A stretch of DNA of 64,000 nt from Pullulanibacillus pueri (GTDB taxonomy: Bacteria > Bacillota > Bacilli > Bacillales > Sporolactobacillaceae). The translations under genes were made by a program, and so were the position numbers. Position 1 is the first letter of the stretch. Each line of letters begins with the position of its first letter. This document shows positions 25,412 through 34,347 of the stretch, piece by piece. The stretch lies in the NCBI RefSeq assembly GCF_014639255.1, contig NZ_BMFV01000021.1:16763-80762 (forward strand), in the 5' to 3' direction. The notes beneath the pieces are model-generated. The model was not told the origin of the DNA. It saw only the letters and a list, made by a program, of their open reading frames with translations, and ran no database searches.

Positions 25412-25706
25412 GAGGCTGGGACAGAAGTATTTCACTCAAAGAAAAATCCGAACATTCTCTTTGAACGGACGGATTTTTCTTTATACTTAGCATGAGGTGA
25501 ATCGCTTCGTCAAAATACTTCGCTTTCCACGGGCACGGCCACAGCTAACTTTGGAGTGTGTCTTTTAGTGCTCCAAAGTGGATCTTCGGACGCGTGCTGT
25601 TCCCGTCGGAGTCTCCGTATTTTGACTACGCTCTCCTTTTCCTACTCAATCTTTGAACTCGCATTGTTCGGTATTTGTATTCATTATTTTGTTTTGTCTC
25701 AACCTC
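25412..25706. repeat. Dispersed non-coding element with imperfect terminal inverted repeats and a 13-bp hairpin
   Basis: The left end GAGGCTGGGACAGAA is matched in inverted form by TTTTGTCTCAACCTC at 25692-25706, with 12 of 15 positions pairing. Inside, AAAGAAAAATCCG (25438-25450) and CGGATTTTTCTTT (25470-25482) form a perfect hairpin that would work as a terminator in both directions. The element fills the spacer between the amine oxidase and metQ. Related copies start at 33964 and 40084. Confidence 0.75.
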
Positions 25707-25714
25707 TCATCCTA

Positions 25715-26566
25715 TTAATATTTAAGCTCTGAAACAGGTTTGGTGACAGGAATCGCTGCCCCTTTATATTGTTTCTTGATAAAGTCGCTAACTTCTTTTT
25801 TCTGGAAGATATCAACGATTTTTTGATAGGTTTTATTGTCTTTGTTCTTTGTGTGTGCAGCGATGATATTGACGTAGGCATTGTTACTGGCATCTTCATG
25901 GAAGATCGGGTCACTTGTTGGATTCAAGCCAGCATTGATGGCCATATCACAATTGATGATTGAAGCCGTTGCATCGTCCAGACCACGAGGCGTTTGGCCC
26001 GCTTCTACAGGTGTAATTTTTAAATGCTTTGGATTTTCTTTAATGCTTTCCATACCTTCTGTTCCTGTGAACTTAGATGAAAGTTTAATTAAACCTGCTT
26101 TTTGGAGAAGGGCAAGCGCACGGCTAAGGTTAGTGGCATCATTAGGCACAATGATTTGATCGCCATCTTTAATATCCTTTATGTCCTTCACCTTCTTGGA
26201 GTAGATCCCCATTGGCCAAATAGCGGTTGTTCCAATCGCGGTTAAATCGAGATGGTGCTGTTCTTTAAAAGCATCAAAATAAATCACCGTTTGAAAGGCA
26301 TTGAGATCAATGTCTCCATTATTTAAAGCGATATTAGGTTGAACGTAGTCACTAAATTTTACAATTTTAATGTTAATATTTTCTTTTGCAGCGAGTTTTT
26401 TCACAAGATTCCATGTTGGAAGTTCTGCTGGTGAAATCCCGACTTTAACGGTTGTTTCCTTCCCGCTGCTACTACTAGATTCATTCTTACTTTCCTTACT
26501 CGAGCCACACGCCGCTGTGACGATGAGAACGAGGACGAGAATCAGTGCGAATAATGATTTTTTCAT
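25715..26566 (-). CDS. metQ: Methionine ABC transporter substrate-binding lipoprotein MetQ
   Basis: This NlpA/MetQ lipoprotein binds D/L-methionine outside the membrane. The signal peptide ends at TAAC (Cys20). The family core VKVGISPAELPTWNLVKKLAAKENINIKIVKFSDY is followed by LNAFQTVIYFDAFKEQH and GLDDATASIINCDMAINAGL, which carry ligand-binding residues of MetQ. The length of 283 residues is slightly above average. It is the last gene of metNIQ and should be controlled by the SAM riboswitch upstream of metN. Confidence 0.95.
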   Translation of the reverse strand: MKKSLFALILVLVLIVTAACGSSKESKNESSSSSGKETTVKVGISPAELPTWNLVKKLAAKENINIKIVKFSDYVQPNIALNNGDIDLNAFQTVIYFDAFKEQHHLDLTAIGTTAIWPMGIYSKKVKDIKDIKDGDQIIVPNDATNLSRALALLQKAGLIKLSSKFTGTEGMESIKENPKHLKITPVEAGQTPRGLDDATASIINCDMAINAGLNPTSDPIFHEDASNNAYVNIIAAHTKNKDNKTYQKIVDIFQKKEVSDFIKKQYKGAAIPVTKPVSELKY

Positions 26567-26592
26567 AAGATGTTTACCCCCAAAAAATTGTT

Positions 26593-27255
26593 TTATTTTC
26601 TACGAATTTTCTTGGCAAGCAGGTTACCAATGGATTGAATAAGCTGAACAAAAATGACGAGAAGGATGACGGTAATTATCATGACTTCTGTCTGGAATTG
26701 TTGATAGCCGTAGACAATAGCGAGATCGCCTAATCCACCGCCACCGACAGCTCCGGCCATGGCCGAGGCCCCAATGAGACCAATCGTTGCGATTGTAACG
26801 GCAAGGATAATAGAGCTTAAGGCTTCTGGTAAAAGAAAACGCCAGATGATCTGCCACGGATTTGCTCCCATGGCTTGTGCAAGTTCAATGACTCCGCTGT
26901 CTACTTCTAGTAGAGAGTTTTCAATTAAACGCCCAATATAGGGAGCGGTAAAAATGACAAGAGGGACAATGGCAGCGACAGTCCCAATGGATGTTCCAAT
27001 GATAAAACGAGTAAAAGGAATAATGGCAACAATCAAAATGATAAATGGTATTGACCGAAAAATATTAACAATGACACTGAGAACACTGAAGATAAACTTG
27101 TTCTGTAAAATTCCATTTTCCCTAGTGACAACTAATACAATCCCTAAAGGTATACCAATAATAAGTGAGATAAGTAAACCAACTCCGACCATGAGAAGTG
27201 TTTGTTCAATGGCGTGGATTAATTCGGGTCTAAAATAGCTCCAATCAAGTGGCAT
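26593..27255 (-). CDS. metI: Methionine ABC transporter permease MetI
   Basis: This five-helix membrane subunit of the methionine importer carries the MetI motif ELAQAMGANPWQIIWRFLLPEA, the EAA loop that docks to MetN, and ASAMAGAVGGGGLGDLAIVYGYQQFQ near the C-terminus. The length of 220 residues is standard. Its start overlaps the end of metN by 11 bases, so the two are translationally coupled, and metQ follows after 26 bases. Confidence 0.95.
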   Translation of the reverse strand: MPLDWSYFRPELIHAIEQTLLMVGVGLLISLIIGIPLGIVLVVTRENGILQNKFIFSVLSVIVNIFRSIPFIILIVAIIPFTRFIIGTSIGTVAAIVPLVIFTAPYIGRLIENSLLEVDSGVIELAQAMGANPWQIIWRFLLPEALSSIILAVTIATIGLIGASAMAGAVGGGGLGDLAIVYGYQQFQTEVMIITVILLVIFVQLIQSIGNLLAKKIRRK

Positions 27256-28285
27256 GGATGTCGACCTCCTTTACAATGACCTCTTGTTGCTTAATAAATG
27301 CGAGAGCTTGTTTGATATCTTCAGGTTTCCCTTGCAATTCGATAATGAGATTGCCAAAAGGTATTCCTTGTAGCTCGGTAATCGTACCATGAATGACATT
27401 CACATCTACCGGGAACTGCTTCGCGATATTGGATAGCAAGGGATTATTGGCCGATGCTCCTTTAAAAAGGACGCGATACATGTAATGAGAGTCAGAATGC
27501 TGATGCTTCGTTTTTATAAATGTTTTAATGGTTGGTGGTATTTCATCATTGAGAATTGTCCGCACAAAGTTCTTTGTAATCTCCTTTTTAGGTTCAGAGA
27601 AGACATCTAAAACAGAGCCTTGTTCGACAATAACCCCACCGTCAATCACCGCTACTTTATCACAAATATCACGGATCACATTCATTTCGTGTGTGATTAT
27701 CAAAATGGTAATGCCAAGCTCATTTCGGACCTTTTTTAGAAGTTCCAAAATAGATTGAGTCGTATCGGGATCGAGTGCTGAAGTTGCCTCATCACAGAGA
27801 AGAATATGTGGATCCGTCGCAAGTGCTCTCGCTATACCGACTCTTTGCTTTTGTCCCCCAGAAAGTTGTTCGGGATATTGTTTGGCTTTATCGGATAGAC
27901 CAACAAAGGAGAGCAGTTCATTGACCTTTTTCTCAATTTCTTGCTTGGGCCGGCCATCGATAATCAAGGGCATCGCCACATTTTTGAAGACCGTTTTGGC
28001 GTTAAGTAAGTTAAATTGTTGAAAAATCATACCGATTTTCTTACGTTCTTTTCTAAGATGGCGTGGAGGGAGTTTCTGCATATCCACATTATTGATCAAA
28101 ACCTGACCTGACGTCGGTCTTTCAAGAAGGTTGACACAACGAATGAGTGTGCTCTTTCCCGCTCCGCTAAATCCAATTACGCCAAAGATCTCGCCTTTGC
28201 CGACTTCAAGATTAATGCCTTTTAAGGCTTCGACGCGCTTTTTATCTTTTCCATATACTTTGTGAATATCTTTAAGTACAAGCAT
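27245..28285 (-). CDS. metN: Methionine ABC transporter ATP-binding protein MetN
   Basis: This ATPase of the methionine importer has Walker A GFSGAGKS, Q-loop FQQFNLL, signature LSGGQKQRVGIARAL, Walker B ILLCDEATSALD and the switch His in IITHEMN. After residue about 265 comes the NIL regulatory domain (YRVLFKGASANNPLLSN, VNVIHGTITELQGIPFG), which binds methionine and inhibits transport in trans in E. coli MetN. GGAGGG precedes the ATG. It is the first gene after the SAM-I riboswitch. Confidence 0.95.
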   Translation of the reverse strand: MLVLKDIHKVYGKDKKRVEALKGINLEVGKGEIFGVIGFSGAGKSTLIRCVNLLERPTSGQVLINNVDMQKLPPRHLRKERKKIGMIFQQFNLLNAKTVFKNVAMPLIIDGRPKQEIEKKVNELLSFVGLSDKAKQYPEQLSGGQKQRVGIARALATDPHILLCDEATSALDPDTTQSILELLKKVRNELGITILIITHEMNVIRDICDKVAVIDGGVIVEQGSVLDVFSEPKKEITKNFVRTILNDEIPPTIKTFIKTKHQHSDSHYMYRVLFKGASANNPLLSNIAKQFPVDVNVIHGTITELQGIPFGNLIIELQGKPEDIKQALAFIKQQEVIVKEVDIHAT

Positions 28286-28337
28286 GAGGGCCCTCCTTGC
28301 TTACCATATTTATTGTGATAGTTTTTACGAAACCATC

Positions 28338-28369
28338 AAAAAAAACCACTTTCATCCAGAAAGAGGTTT
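28338..28369 (-). terminator. Attenuator terminator of the SAM-I riboswitch
   Basis: On the minus strand AAACCTCTTTC (28369-28359) pairs with GAAAGTGGTTT (28353-28343) and runs into eight Ts. It lies between the aptamer and metN. Confidence 0.93.
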
Positions 28370-28383
28370 GCATCTTAGTGAAC

Positions 28384-28486
28384 CTTATCTTTCAGAATGA
28401 ATTCATTCTGCAGGATGTAGCACCTTTTCCGAAGAGGAAGGTTGCTGGACTTCATCGGGCCTGTTCCCTCAGTCACTCTTGATAAG
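28384..28486 (-). promoter_or_regulatory. SAM-I (S-box) riboswitch aptamer controlling metNIQ
   Basis: On the minus strand, P1 pairs CTTATC (28486-28481) with GATAAG (28389-28384). The canonical core elements AGAGTGACTGAGGGA, CCCGATGAAG, CCAGCAACC, GGTGCTACATCCTGCAG and GAAAGATAAG appear in order. S-adenosylmethionine binding would favour the terminator at 28338-28369 and switch off the methionine importer. Confidence 0.97.
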
Positions 28487-28794
28487 TTATTTATTTAGTT
28501 ACGATTCTTTTATACTACAAATAAAGCAAGAAAAGCTCACTTTCCTTTACAGCATTCGAGTCTTTCGAAGTAACGATATTAATAATATAGTGTGCAAGAA
28601 ACAGTGTCAATTGAAAATTATGGAAAATAAAGAGCGGTTGCGCTTACAAGTGCTGGTAGTTCTATAATAAAAAAATTCAAGGAGATCCGGAGTAGGGAAG
28701 TTATTTCAGAAGGAGGCTTCCTCTATTAAAAGATGAAGAGGACTCGAAAGACCTACGAGGCGGATCATGATGTGAGTGCTCATAGAATGAAGAT
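28487..28794. other. Intergenic region upstream of the riboswitch
   Basis: This stretch should hold the metNIQ promoter on the minus strand; a TATAAA lies about 30 bases upstream of the aptamer but no good -35 partner is visible. The half nearer lipA contains short purine-rich inverted repeats (CCTCT/AGAGG near 28709-28740) and no credible gene. Confidence 0.35.
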
Positions 28795-28827
28795 ATTTTA
28801 AAGGACTAGACGTTGGGTCTAGTCCTT
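28795..28827 (-). terminator. Terminator of the lipM-lipA operon
   Basis: AAGGACTAGAC (28801-28811) and GTCTAGTCCTT (28817-28827) form an 11-bp perfect stem followed on the minus strand by TTTAAAAT, 17 bases after the lipA stop. Confidence 0.8.
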
Positions 28828-28843
28828 CTATAGAGAATGTGAC

Positions 28844-29767
28844 TTATTTTGCATCTTCTAATTTTTTCCACTCTTGCATTAACTGACGACGGCGAGCGGT
28901 TTCGTTAACTTGTTCATCGGCATGGTAAGAGGAACGCACGAGTGGCCCTGATTCGCAATGCTTAAAGCCTTTCTCTAAGGCGATTTTCTTAAATTCATCA
29001 AATTCATCGGGATGGACATAACGTTCAACATTTAAGTGTTTTTTCGTGGGTTGCAGGTATTGGCCTAAGGTTAAGATATCGACATTATGGGCGAGGAGAT
29101 CATCCATCGCTTCTAGTACTTCTTCCTTTGTCTCACCTAGTCCAAGCATCATGCTCGATTTTGTTGGAAGGTCTGGACTTATTTCCTTTACACGCTTCAA
29201 AAGCTCAAGGGAACGGTCATAAGTGGCCCGGGCACGGACACGTTTGGTTAAGCGCCGAACGGTTTCGATATTATGATTAAAAATATCGGGTTTAGCATCC
29301 ATTAGTGTGCGTAAACTCTCATAATCTCCCTTCATATCAGAAGGAAGGACTTCGACGGTGCAATTAGGGACGCGCCGTCGAATAGCACGTATCGTTTCGG
29401 CAAAGACACCCGCTCCACCATCCTGTAAATCATCGCGTGCAACGGCAGTGACAACGACATGTCGCAAACCCATCGTTTCAACAGAGGCGGCGACTCTTTC
29501 GGGTTCTTGTAAGTCAAGTTCAGTTGGTCTTCCTGTCTGAACCGCGCAGAAACGACAACCGCGCGTACAAATATTGCCGAGAATCATGAAAGTGGCAGTT
29601 TTACGACTGGCCCAACATTCATGAATATTGGGGCATTTTGCTTCTTCACAGACGGTATGTAGACGATTATCACGCATCATTTTCTTTAAGCTTTTGTAGC
29701 TTTTATTGGTATTGAGTTTAATTTTTAGCCACTCGGGTTTTCTTTGGTAACCTTCATTATTAGACAT
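28844..29767 (-). CDS. lipA: Lipoyl synthase LipA (radical SAM)
   Basis: This enzyme inserts two sulfur atoms into protein-bound octanoyl groups to make lipoyl cofactors. Both [4Fe-4S] clusters are visible: the auxiliary [12 protein letters not shown] near residues 40-51 and the radical-[11 protein letters not shown] near 67-74, plus the C-terminal RSSYHADE serine ligand motif. The 307-residue length matches Bacillus LipA. It lies 12 bases after lipM, so octanoyl transfer and sulfur insertion are co-expressed. Confidence 0.97.
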   Translation of the reverse strand: MSNNEGYQRKPEWLKIKLNTNKSYKSLKKMMRDNRLHTVCEEAKCPNIHECWASRKTATFMILGNICTRGCRFCAVQTGRPTELDLQEPERVAASVETMGLRHVVVTAVARDDLQDGGAGVFAETIRAIRRRVPNCTVEVLPSDMKGDYESLRTLMDAKPDIFNHNIETVRRLTKRVRARATYDRSLELLKRVKEISPDLPTKSSMMLGLGETKEEVLEAMDDLLAHNVDILTLGQYLQPTKKHLNVERYVHPDEFDEFKKIALEKGFKHCESGPLVRSSYHADEQVNETARRRQLMQEWKKLEDAK

Positions 29768-29779
29768 TGACGATCACTC

Positions 29780-30598
29780 CTAGCGTGAGAAATTATATTC
29801 AGGATTATTGTATTTCTCTAGAGCAAGCTGACGGGCTTCTTCTAATAATTCTTTATCGGGTTCGTAGGGGGTAAGGGTAATATCAAGTCCTTTTTCAAAA
29901 CCTTCTTTGAATGCTTGTTTCACCTCGGTTAATGAGAAGGGGGACTGGGCGACTTGGTTGATGGCCACAGCTTTATCACCAAAAGCTTTTCTTGCACGTT
30001 CTCTTATGCGTTCATTTGGAAATTCAAATAAATGAAAGAGCACTTCATCATCGATTTCTAATGGAATTGAGCCATGCTGCAAGATGACGCCTTTTTGACG
30101 GGTTTGGGCACTGCCAGCGGCTTTACGCCCATCTACCACAAGTTCATACCATGAGGGTTCTTCGAAGCAGACAGCTGTCCCCGATTTTCCAGGAATGTTT
30201 TTGGGCTCGGCAAGTGACGCCTGAAGATTTAACTTTCGATAGCCTTCTAATAGCCCCATGGACAGCACCTTATAGGCCGCTGTTATCGAAGAAGGCATCT
30301 TTTCATGCGCCTCACTGATGACGACACTATAAGTTAATTCATTGTCATGCAAGACGGCTAATCCACCTGTTGGGCGTCTCACAATATCAAAACCATGGCT
30401 TTTAGCCGCATCAATATTGATCCGATTTTTCGTTTTCTGAAAATAACCGAGAGATAACCCGGCAGGTTTCCAGCCATAAAATCTAAGGATAGGTTTAAGT
30501 TTCCCTTGGTGGACCCAATTGAGTAAGGCTTCATCAAAGGCCATGTTAAAGGCTGCAGATTGATCACCGGTATCGACAAACAGCCATTCTTCCGTCAT
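29780..30598 (-). CDS. lipM: Octanoyltransferase LipM (octanoyl-ACP:GcvH)
   Basis: This is a BPL/LplA/LipB-fold cysteine transferase that loads octanoate from acyl carrier protein onto GcvH. Identification rests on RRPTGGLAVLHDNELTYSVV and on SGTAVCFEEPSWYELVVDGRK with its catalytic cysteine, then GSAQTRQKGVILQHGSIPL. LipL has a related fold, but the gene pairing with lipA and the 272-residue length favour LipM. A leucine occupies the position after RRPTGG where many relatives have arginine. GGAAGGAAAG precedes the ATG. Confidence 0.92.
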   Translation of the reverse strand: MTEEWLFVDTGDQSAAFNMAFDEALLNWVHQGKLKPILRFYGWKPAGLSLGYFQKTKNRINIDAAKSHGFDIVRRPTGGLAVLHDNELTYSVVISEAHEKMPSSITAAYKVLSMGLLEGYRKLNLQASLAEPKNIPGKSGTAVCFEEPSWYELVVDGRKAAGSAQTRQKGVILQHGSIPLEIDDEVLFHLFEFPNERIRERARKAFGDKAVAINQVAQSPFSLTEVKQAFKEGFEKGLDITLTPYEPDKELLEEARQLALEKYNNPEYNFSR

Positions 30599-31053
30599 TT
30601 GTCTTTCCTTCCTTCATGTCACTTAAGTTTTATTATTGCTTATAACTTATGATAACCACCTCAAGTAGGGGATGTAAACCAATTTAGGAAAGTCTTAATT
30701 ATTATAATAGTTAATTAATTATCAGGGAAAACTTTAGGGCTGAGGGTGTCTTTTAGGGACGAAAGCACTAACAAAAACTTTTATAGATAAAAAGTTTATT
30801 AAGAAGTAAGCACAAAGTACTAATTGTGATAAAGGATAGGTCCAATGATAGGTATGAATGACTAGAGCGATCTTTTGATTTATGTCAGACTTGGGACTAT
30901 CCACTTATTGAATAAACTGAATCTATCACTTATTCTAAATTCACGCTAAGTTTAATAGACGAATTATGCACTTGTTTTCATTGGCCAAAGCATTCCCATG
31001 GCCGCCTGTCTCTTAAACGGGGTGATATGAATAGAGTGGAGAGGAGCATTTCA
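30599..31053. other. Intergenic region between lipM and the sedolisin gene
   Basis: This AT-rich spacer of about 450 bases between divergent genes contains TATAAT-like boxes near 30703-30708 on the minus strand and a TAATTAATTA palindrome, but no strong -35 partner and no gene. Confidence 0.35.
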
Positions 31054-32949
31054 GTGAACTTTAAATTTAAAAAAGGACTTTTGTCTGTTGTTGTTGGTGG
31101 GACATTAATTCTTGGTAGTCTCCCTATAACCGCTTCTGCTAAAGAACCAACGACCCAAGTCATTCCACAAGGAACAGGCTCTGCTGTATTAGATCAAGCG
31201 AATTATTTTGATGACGTTGATCCAAGTACAAAAGTCACAGTGGATATCGTAATGAAGGTCCAGAACCAGGCAGAATTGCAGCGTTATATTAATAGCACGG
31301 TTACCCCTGGGAGTCGTAACTACCACAAATATTTAAATGTGAGTCAGTTTAAAGCCAAATATGCTCCAAACCCATCAGAGGTTAATAGAGTCACTCGTTA
31401 CTTAAAATCATTTGGTATTCAAAGCCAGGTCTACAAAGATAATTTAGTTATTACTGCTACAGGAACAGTGGCGCAGTTTAACAAAGCTTTCAGTATTGAG
31501 CTTAAGCATGCAAAATTCCATGGGAAAAGCTTTCGAGCGACTAAAAAAAGTCCAAGAGCTCCAAAAGATGTGGCTCAAAATATTTTAGCGATTCTAGGAT
31601 TAAGTGATTATTCCAGTTTTACAACAAATATAGCTAAACGGCCGGTTGATATTAAAGAGAGTGCTGAACAAGGGCCTTTAAATTTAGACCCATCGGATCT
31701 CATTGAGCATTATCATCTTCAGCCTTTATACGATAAAGGGGCCACTGGTAAAGGACAAACCATAGGCATTGTGACTTTAGCGGATTTTAATCCCGAGGAT
31801 GCCTATAGTTTTTGGAAGCAGGAAGGCATTGAAACAAAACCTCATCGTATTAAGGTCAATGAAGTTGATGGTGGCTCTGGCTATGATGGCTATGATGAAA
31901 CGACACTCGATGTAGAGCAGTCAGGGGCCCTTGCTCCAGATGCCAATATTAATGTTTATGTAGGGCCAAATACAGATCCAGGTTTTGTGGATGCCTTTGC
32001 GCAAGCGATCAATGAAAATAAGGCACAACAACTTTCAGTTAGCTGGGGATTAAGTGAGCCGACAATTGATTATTATGTTGATCAACAGATGGAGTCCCCT
32101 GAATACGCTGAGGTCTTTAATGAGCTCTTCATGCAAGCGGCTGCACAAGGGATTTCAATGTTTGCTGCGGCGGGAGATGCAGGTGCTTATGATGCGACCC
32201 GTAGTTTGGGAACCTACCAACTTTCAGTAGATAATCCAGCTGATAGTCCCTATATTACGGCAGCTGGTGGGACAACCTTACCATGGGAGGTTACGACCAG
32301 TTCTGGCGTAAAGGTCCAAGTTAATCATGAGCGTGCCTGGGGCTGGGATTATTTATATCCTTTCTTTGATTCTCTTGGATTGAATACACCTTCAGGCTGG
32401 TTGGCGAATTATTTTGTTGGTGGCGGTGGTGGCTTTAGCACACAATTTGATACGCCTGACTATCAAAAGGGTGTAAGAGGCGTCAATACGTATACAGGAG
32501 TAAAGCAATGGCAAGCCAATGCAGATTTTTCATCTGTAGAAAAAATAGAGCCTGAAATTGTTAAAGGGAAAGGAAGCGGACGCAATCTTCCTGATCTTTC
32601 GATGAATGCTGATCCTTATAGTGGCTATAAAATTTATACTAGTGATCCTGGAAATCCAGGAAGCAATGGAGAGATGTCTGCTATAGGGGGAACGAGTATT
32701 GTTGCGCCACAGCTGAGTGGCATTTCCGCCTTGATTAATAGTGATAATCACAACAGAGTTGGATTCTGGAACCCGCAAATTTATCGATTTGCTCAAGAAA
32801 AGGATTCACCGTTTGATCCGTTAAATGCAACAGGTAGTGCTAATGATAATCTCTTTTATACGGGTACAAAAGGGACTATCTATAATCAAGCGACAGGTCT
32901 TGGTATCCCTGATGTAGCTGCCCTTGCTAAAAAGTTTGCTCGATATTGA
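31054..32949 (+). CDS. Secreted sedolisin (S53) peptidase with pro-kumamolisin domain
   Basis: This secreted serine-carboxyl peptidase of the kumamolisin type is normally active at acidic pH. A signal peptide (KKGLLSVVVGGTLILGSLPITASA) is followed by the activation domain around residues 45-190 with YLKSFG and FNKAFSIEL. The catalytic set is complete, numbered from GTG 31054: E282 and D286 (ETTLD), oxyanion-hole D375 (AAAGDAG) and S548 (GGTSIVAP). The C-terminal NQATGLGIPDVAAL belongs to the calcium-site region. GTG 31054 is chosen because AGGAG ends seven bases upstream and it gives a normal signal peptide; ATG 31027 would add nine polar residues. It is a lone gene with its own terminator, and may feed the two peptide transporters. 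Confidence 0.93.
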   Translation: MNFKFKKGLLSVVVGGTLILGSLPITASAKEPTTQVIPQGTGSAVLDQANYFDDVDPSTKVTVDIVMKVQNQAELQRYINSTVTPGSRNYHKYLNVSQFKAKYAPNPSEVNRVTRYLKSFGIQSQVYKDNLVITATGTVAQFNKAFSIELKHAKFHGKSFRATKKSPRAPKDVAQNILAILGLSDYSSFTTNIAKRPVDIKESAEQGPLNLDPSDLIEHYHLQPLYDKGATGKGQTIGIVTLADFNPEDAYSFWKQEGIETKPHRIKVNEVDGGSGYDGYDETTLDVEQSGALAPDANINVYVGPNTDPGFVDAFAQAINENKAQQLSVSWGLSEPTIDYYVDQQMESPEYAEVFNELFMQAAAQGISMFAAAGDAGAYDATRSLGTYQLSVDNPADSPYITAAGGTTLPWEVTTSSGVKVQVNHERAWGWDYLYPFFDSLGLNTPSGWLANYFVGGGGGFSTQFDTPDYQKGVRGVNTYTGVKQWQANADFSSVEKIEPEIVKGKGSGRNLPDLSMNADPYSGYKIYTSDPGNPGSNGEMSAIGGTSIVAPQLSGISALINSDNHNRVGFWNPQIYRFAQEKDSPFDPLNATGSANDNLFYTGTKGTIYNQATGLGIPDVAALAKKFARY

Positions 32950-32976
32950 GTGAAAGAATATGTTTAAGTTAGTCGA

Positions 32977-33009
32977 AAGCCACTAGGAGTGTATGTCCTA
33001 GTGGTTTTT
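32977..33009 (+). terminator. Terminator of the sedolisin gene
   Basis: CCACTAGGA (32980-32988) pairs with TCCTAGTGG (32996-33004), flanked by AAG and a T run. Confidence 0.9.
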
Positions 33010-33010
33010 G

Positions 33011-33040
33011 TTAAAAGATCAGAAAGTATAAAATTTCTGG
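33011..33040 (+). repeat. Terminator-trailing repeat, copy 2
   Basis: TTAAAAGATCAGAAAGTATAAAATTTCTGG, with its AGAAA/TTTCT mini-hairpin, directly follows the terminator. The same 26-base core follows the terminator at 34741-34771. The rest of the spacer to 33253 has a TATAAT at 33193-33198 that may serve the next gene. Confidence 0.7.
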
Positions 33041-33253
33041 TCATCAGGAGGGTGTGGATTTGCGCTTCAGAACGTTTGCTTGAGCAGTTCTGTTTCCGAA
33101 ATGTTTTTGAGGGGAACAGTCCTCCTTGCAAAATAATTAATCATTAATCAAGTTTTTTATAAAAATCGACATTCTTTCGCTGGAAAGTAAAATATAATGG
33201 GAATAAGATTAAGCACCTTCTTAAAACAGTGAAGGCACTAGAGGGAGAGAGCT

Positions 33254-33916
33254 ATGAATAGCAAAACAGGCAATCAAGCATCTCTGAAAATAACTTATGT
33301 AGATCGGCTGCTAGAAAGAGTAAGAGCGGAGGAGCATTCAGAACAAGCAATGATTGTGACGGCCCACTCTTCCCGATCGTCTCAAGCGTTGCTAACTGTA
33401 TATGAATGGGGCAACGGCAACTGGGAAAAACGAGAAGAGATGCGAGCAGTTATTGGACAAAAAGGCATTACCTTCGATATGAAGGAGGGTGGGATGCGCT
33501 CTCCTGCCGGCATTTATAGAATCAGACAAAGCTTTGGAACGGAAAAGTCACCACTAGGCATAAAGCTTCCTTACAGACAAACCACAGCTTTTGATTATTG
33601 GGTGGATGATGTGACTTCTGAAGACTATAATCAGTGGGTGGTTTACAAGGGAGATCCTGACTTGCGTTGGCGTTCCTATGAGCGATTGAGCATTCCTTTG
33701 TATAAATATGCTGCGGTCATTGGCTATAATGAGGACGCCATCCCTAATAAAGGAAGTGCGATTTTTCTTCATATCTGGCCAGGGCCTGATAAATATACAG
33801 CGGGATGTACAGCAGTTTCTGAAGAAAATATTGTAAAGCTCCTTCAGTGGATGGATCCGAAGAAGAATCCAGTGATCATTCAAGGGACCGTAGAACAGCT
33901 TCAACAATTGCTTTAG
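33254..33916 (+). CDS. L,D-transpeptidase-like (YkuD fold) protein without signal peptide
   Basis: This 220-residue protein carries a C-terminal YkuD-type catalytic module: FLHIWPGP with H173, then TAGCTAVS with C185, in the order HxnGCxxx expected for L,D-transpeptidases that cross-link or edit peptidoglycan. GGMRSPAGIYRI near residues 79-90 fits the conserved entry strand. No signal peptide, membrane anchor or LysM domain is visible before it, which is odd for a wall enzyme. The ribosome binding site GAGGGAGAG supports ATG 33254. It may be anchored by other means, exported in an unusual way, or act on intracellular murein precursors. Confidence 0.75.
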   Translation: MNSKTGNQASLKITYVDRLLERVRAEEHSEQAMIVTAHSSRSSQALLTVYEWGNGNWEKREEMRAVIGQKGITFDMKEGGMRSPAGIYRIRQSFGTEKSPLGIKLPYRQTTAFDYWVDDVTSEDYNQWVVYKGDPDLRWRSYERLSIPLYKYAAVIGYNEDAIPNKGSAIFLHIWPGPDKYTAGCTAVSEENIVKLLQWMDPKKNPVIIQGTVEQLQQLL

Positions 33917-33963
33917 TTGTAGGGACAAGATGGAGGCTGAGAAAAGTATATAAGATAAAGGAA

Positions 33964-34216
33964 GAGGTTGAGACAGAAGTCTTTCACTCAAAGAAAAATC
34001 TGAACATTCTTGAATGGCCTGATTTTTCTATACCTAGCATGAGGCGAATCGCTCCGTCAAAAGACTTCGCTTTCCACGGGCATGGCCTCAGCTCACTTTG
34101 GAGAGGTCTTTTCGGGCTCCAAAGTATTTATGTTAAAAGCCCCCTGTTCCTGCGTCTAAGAGTGTTGCTTCGAAGTTAAGCCTTCTCGGAACAACTCGAC
34201 GTTGACTCGTGAAGGC
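33964..34216 (+). repeat. Dispersed non-coding element, second copy
   Basis: It opens GAGGTTGAGACAGAAGTCTTTCACTCAAAG-like as at 25412 and holds the hairpin AGAAAAATC (33992-34000)/GATTTTTCT (34021-34029). It shares CGCTTTCCACGGGCA with the 25412 copy and ends with the CCCCTGTTCCTGCGTCTA to CTCGTGAAG module seen at 23803. The right terminal inverted repeat is absent here. Confidence 0.7.
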
Positions 34217-34347
34217 TAAAAAAATTTAAAGACTCTTAAAGATAGACTGTCCAGAATAATATAGAACATCCAGATAAAAAAATCGTAGTGATGAGAATAA
34301 TCCCACCTTCTTTTGAGCAATGTAAAAACAAAGGTAGGTGACTTAAC

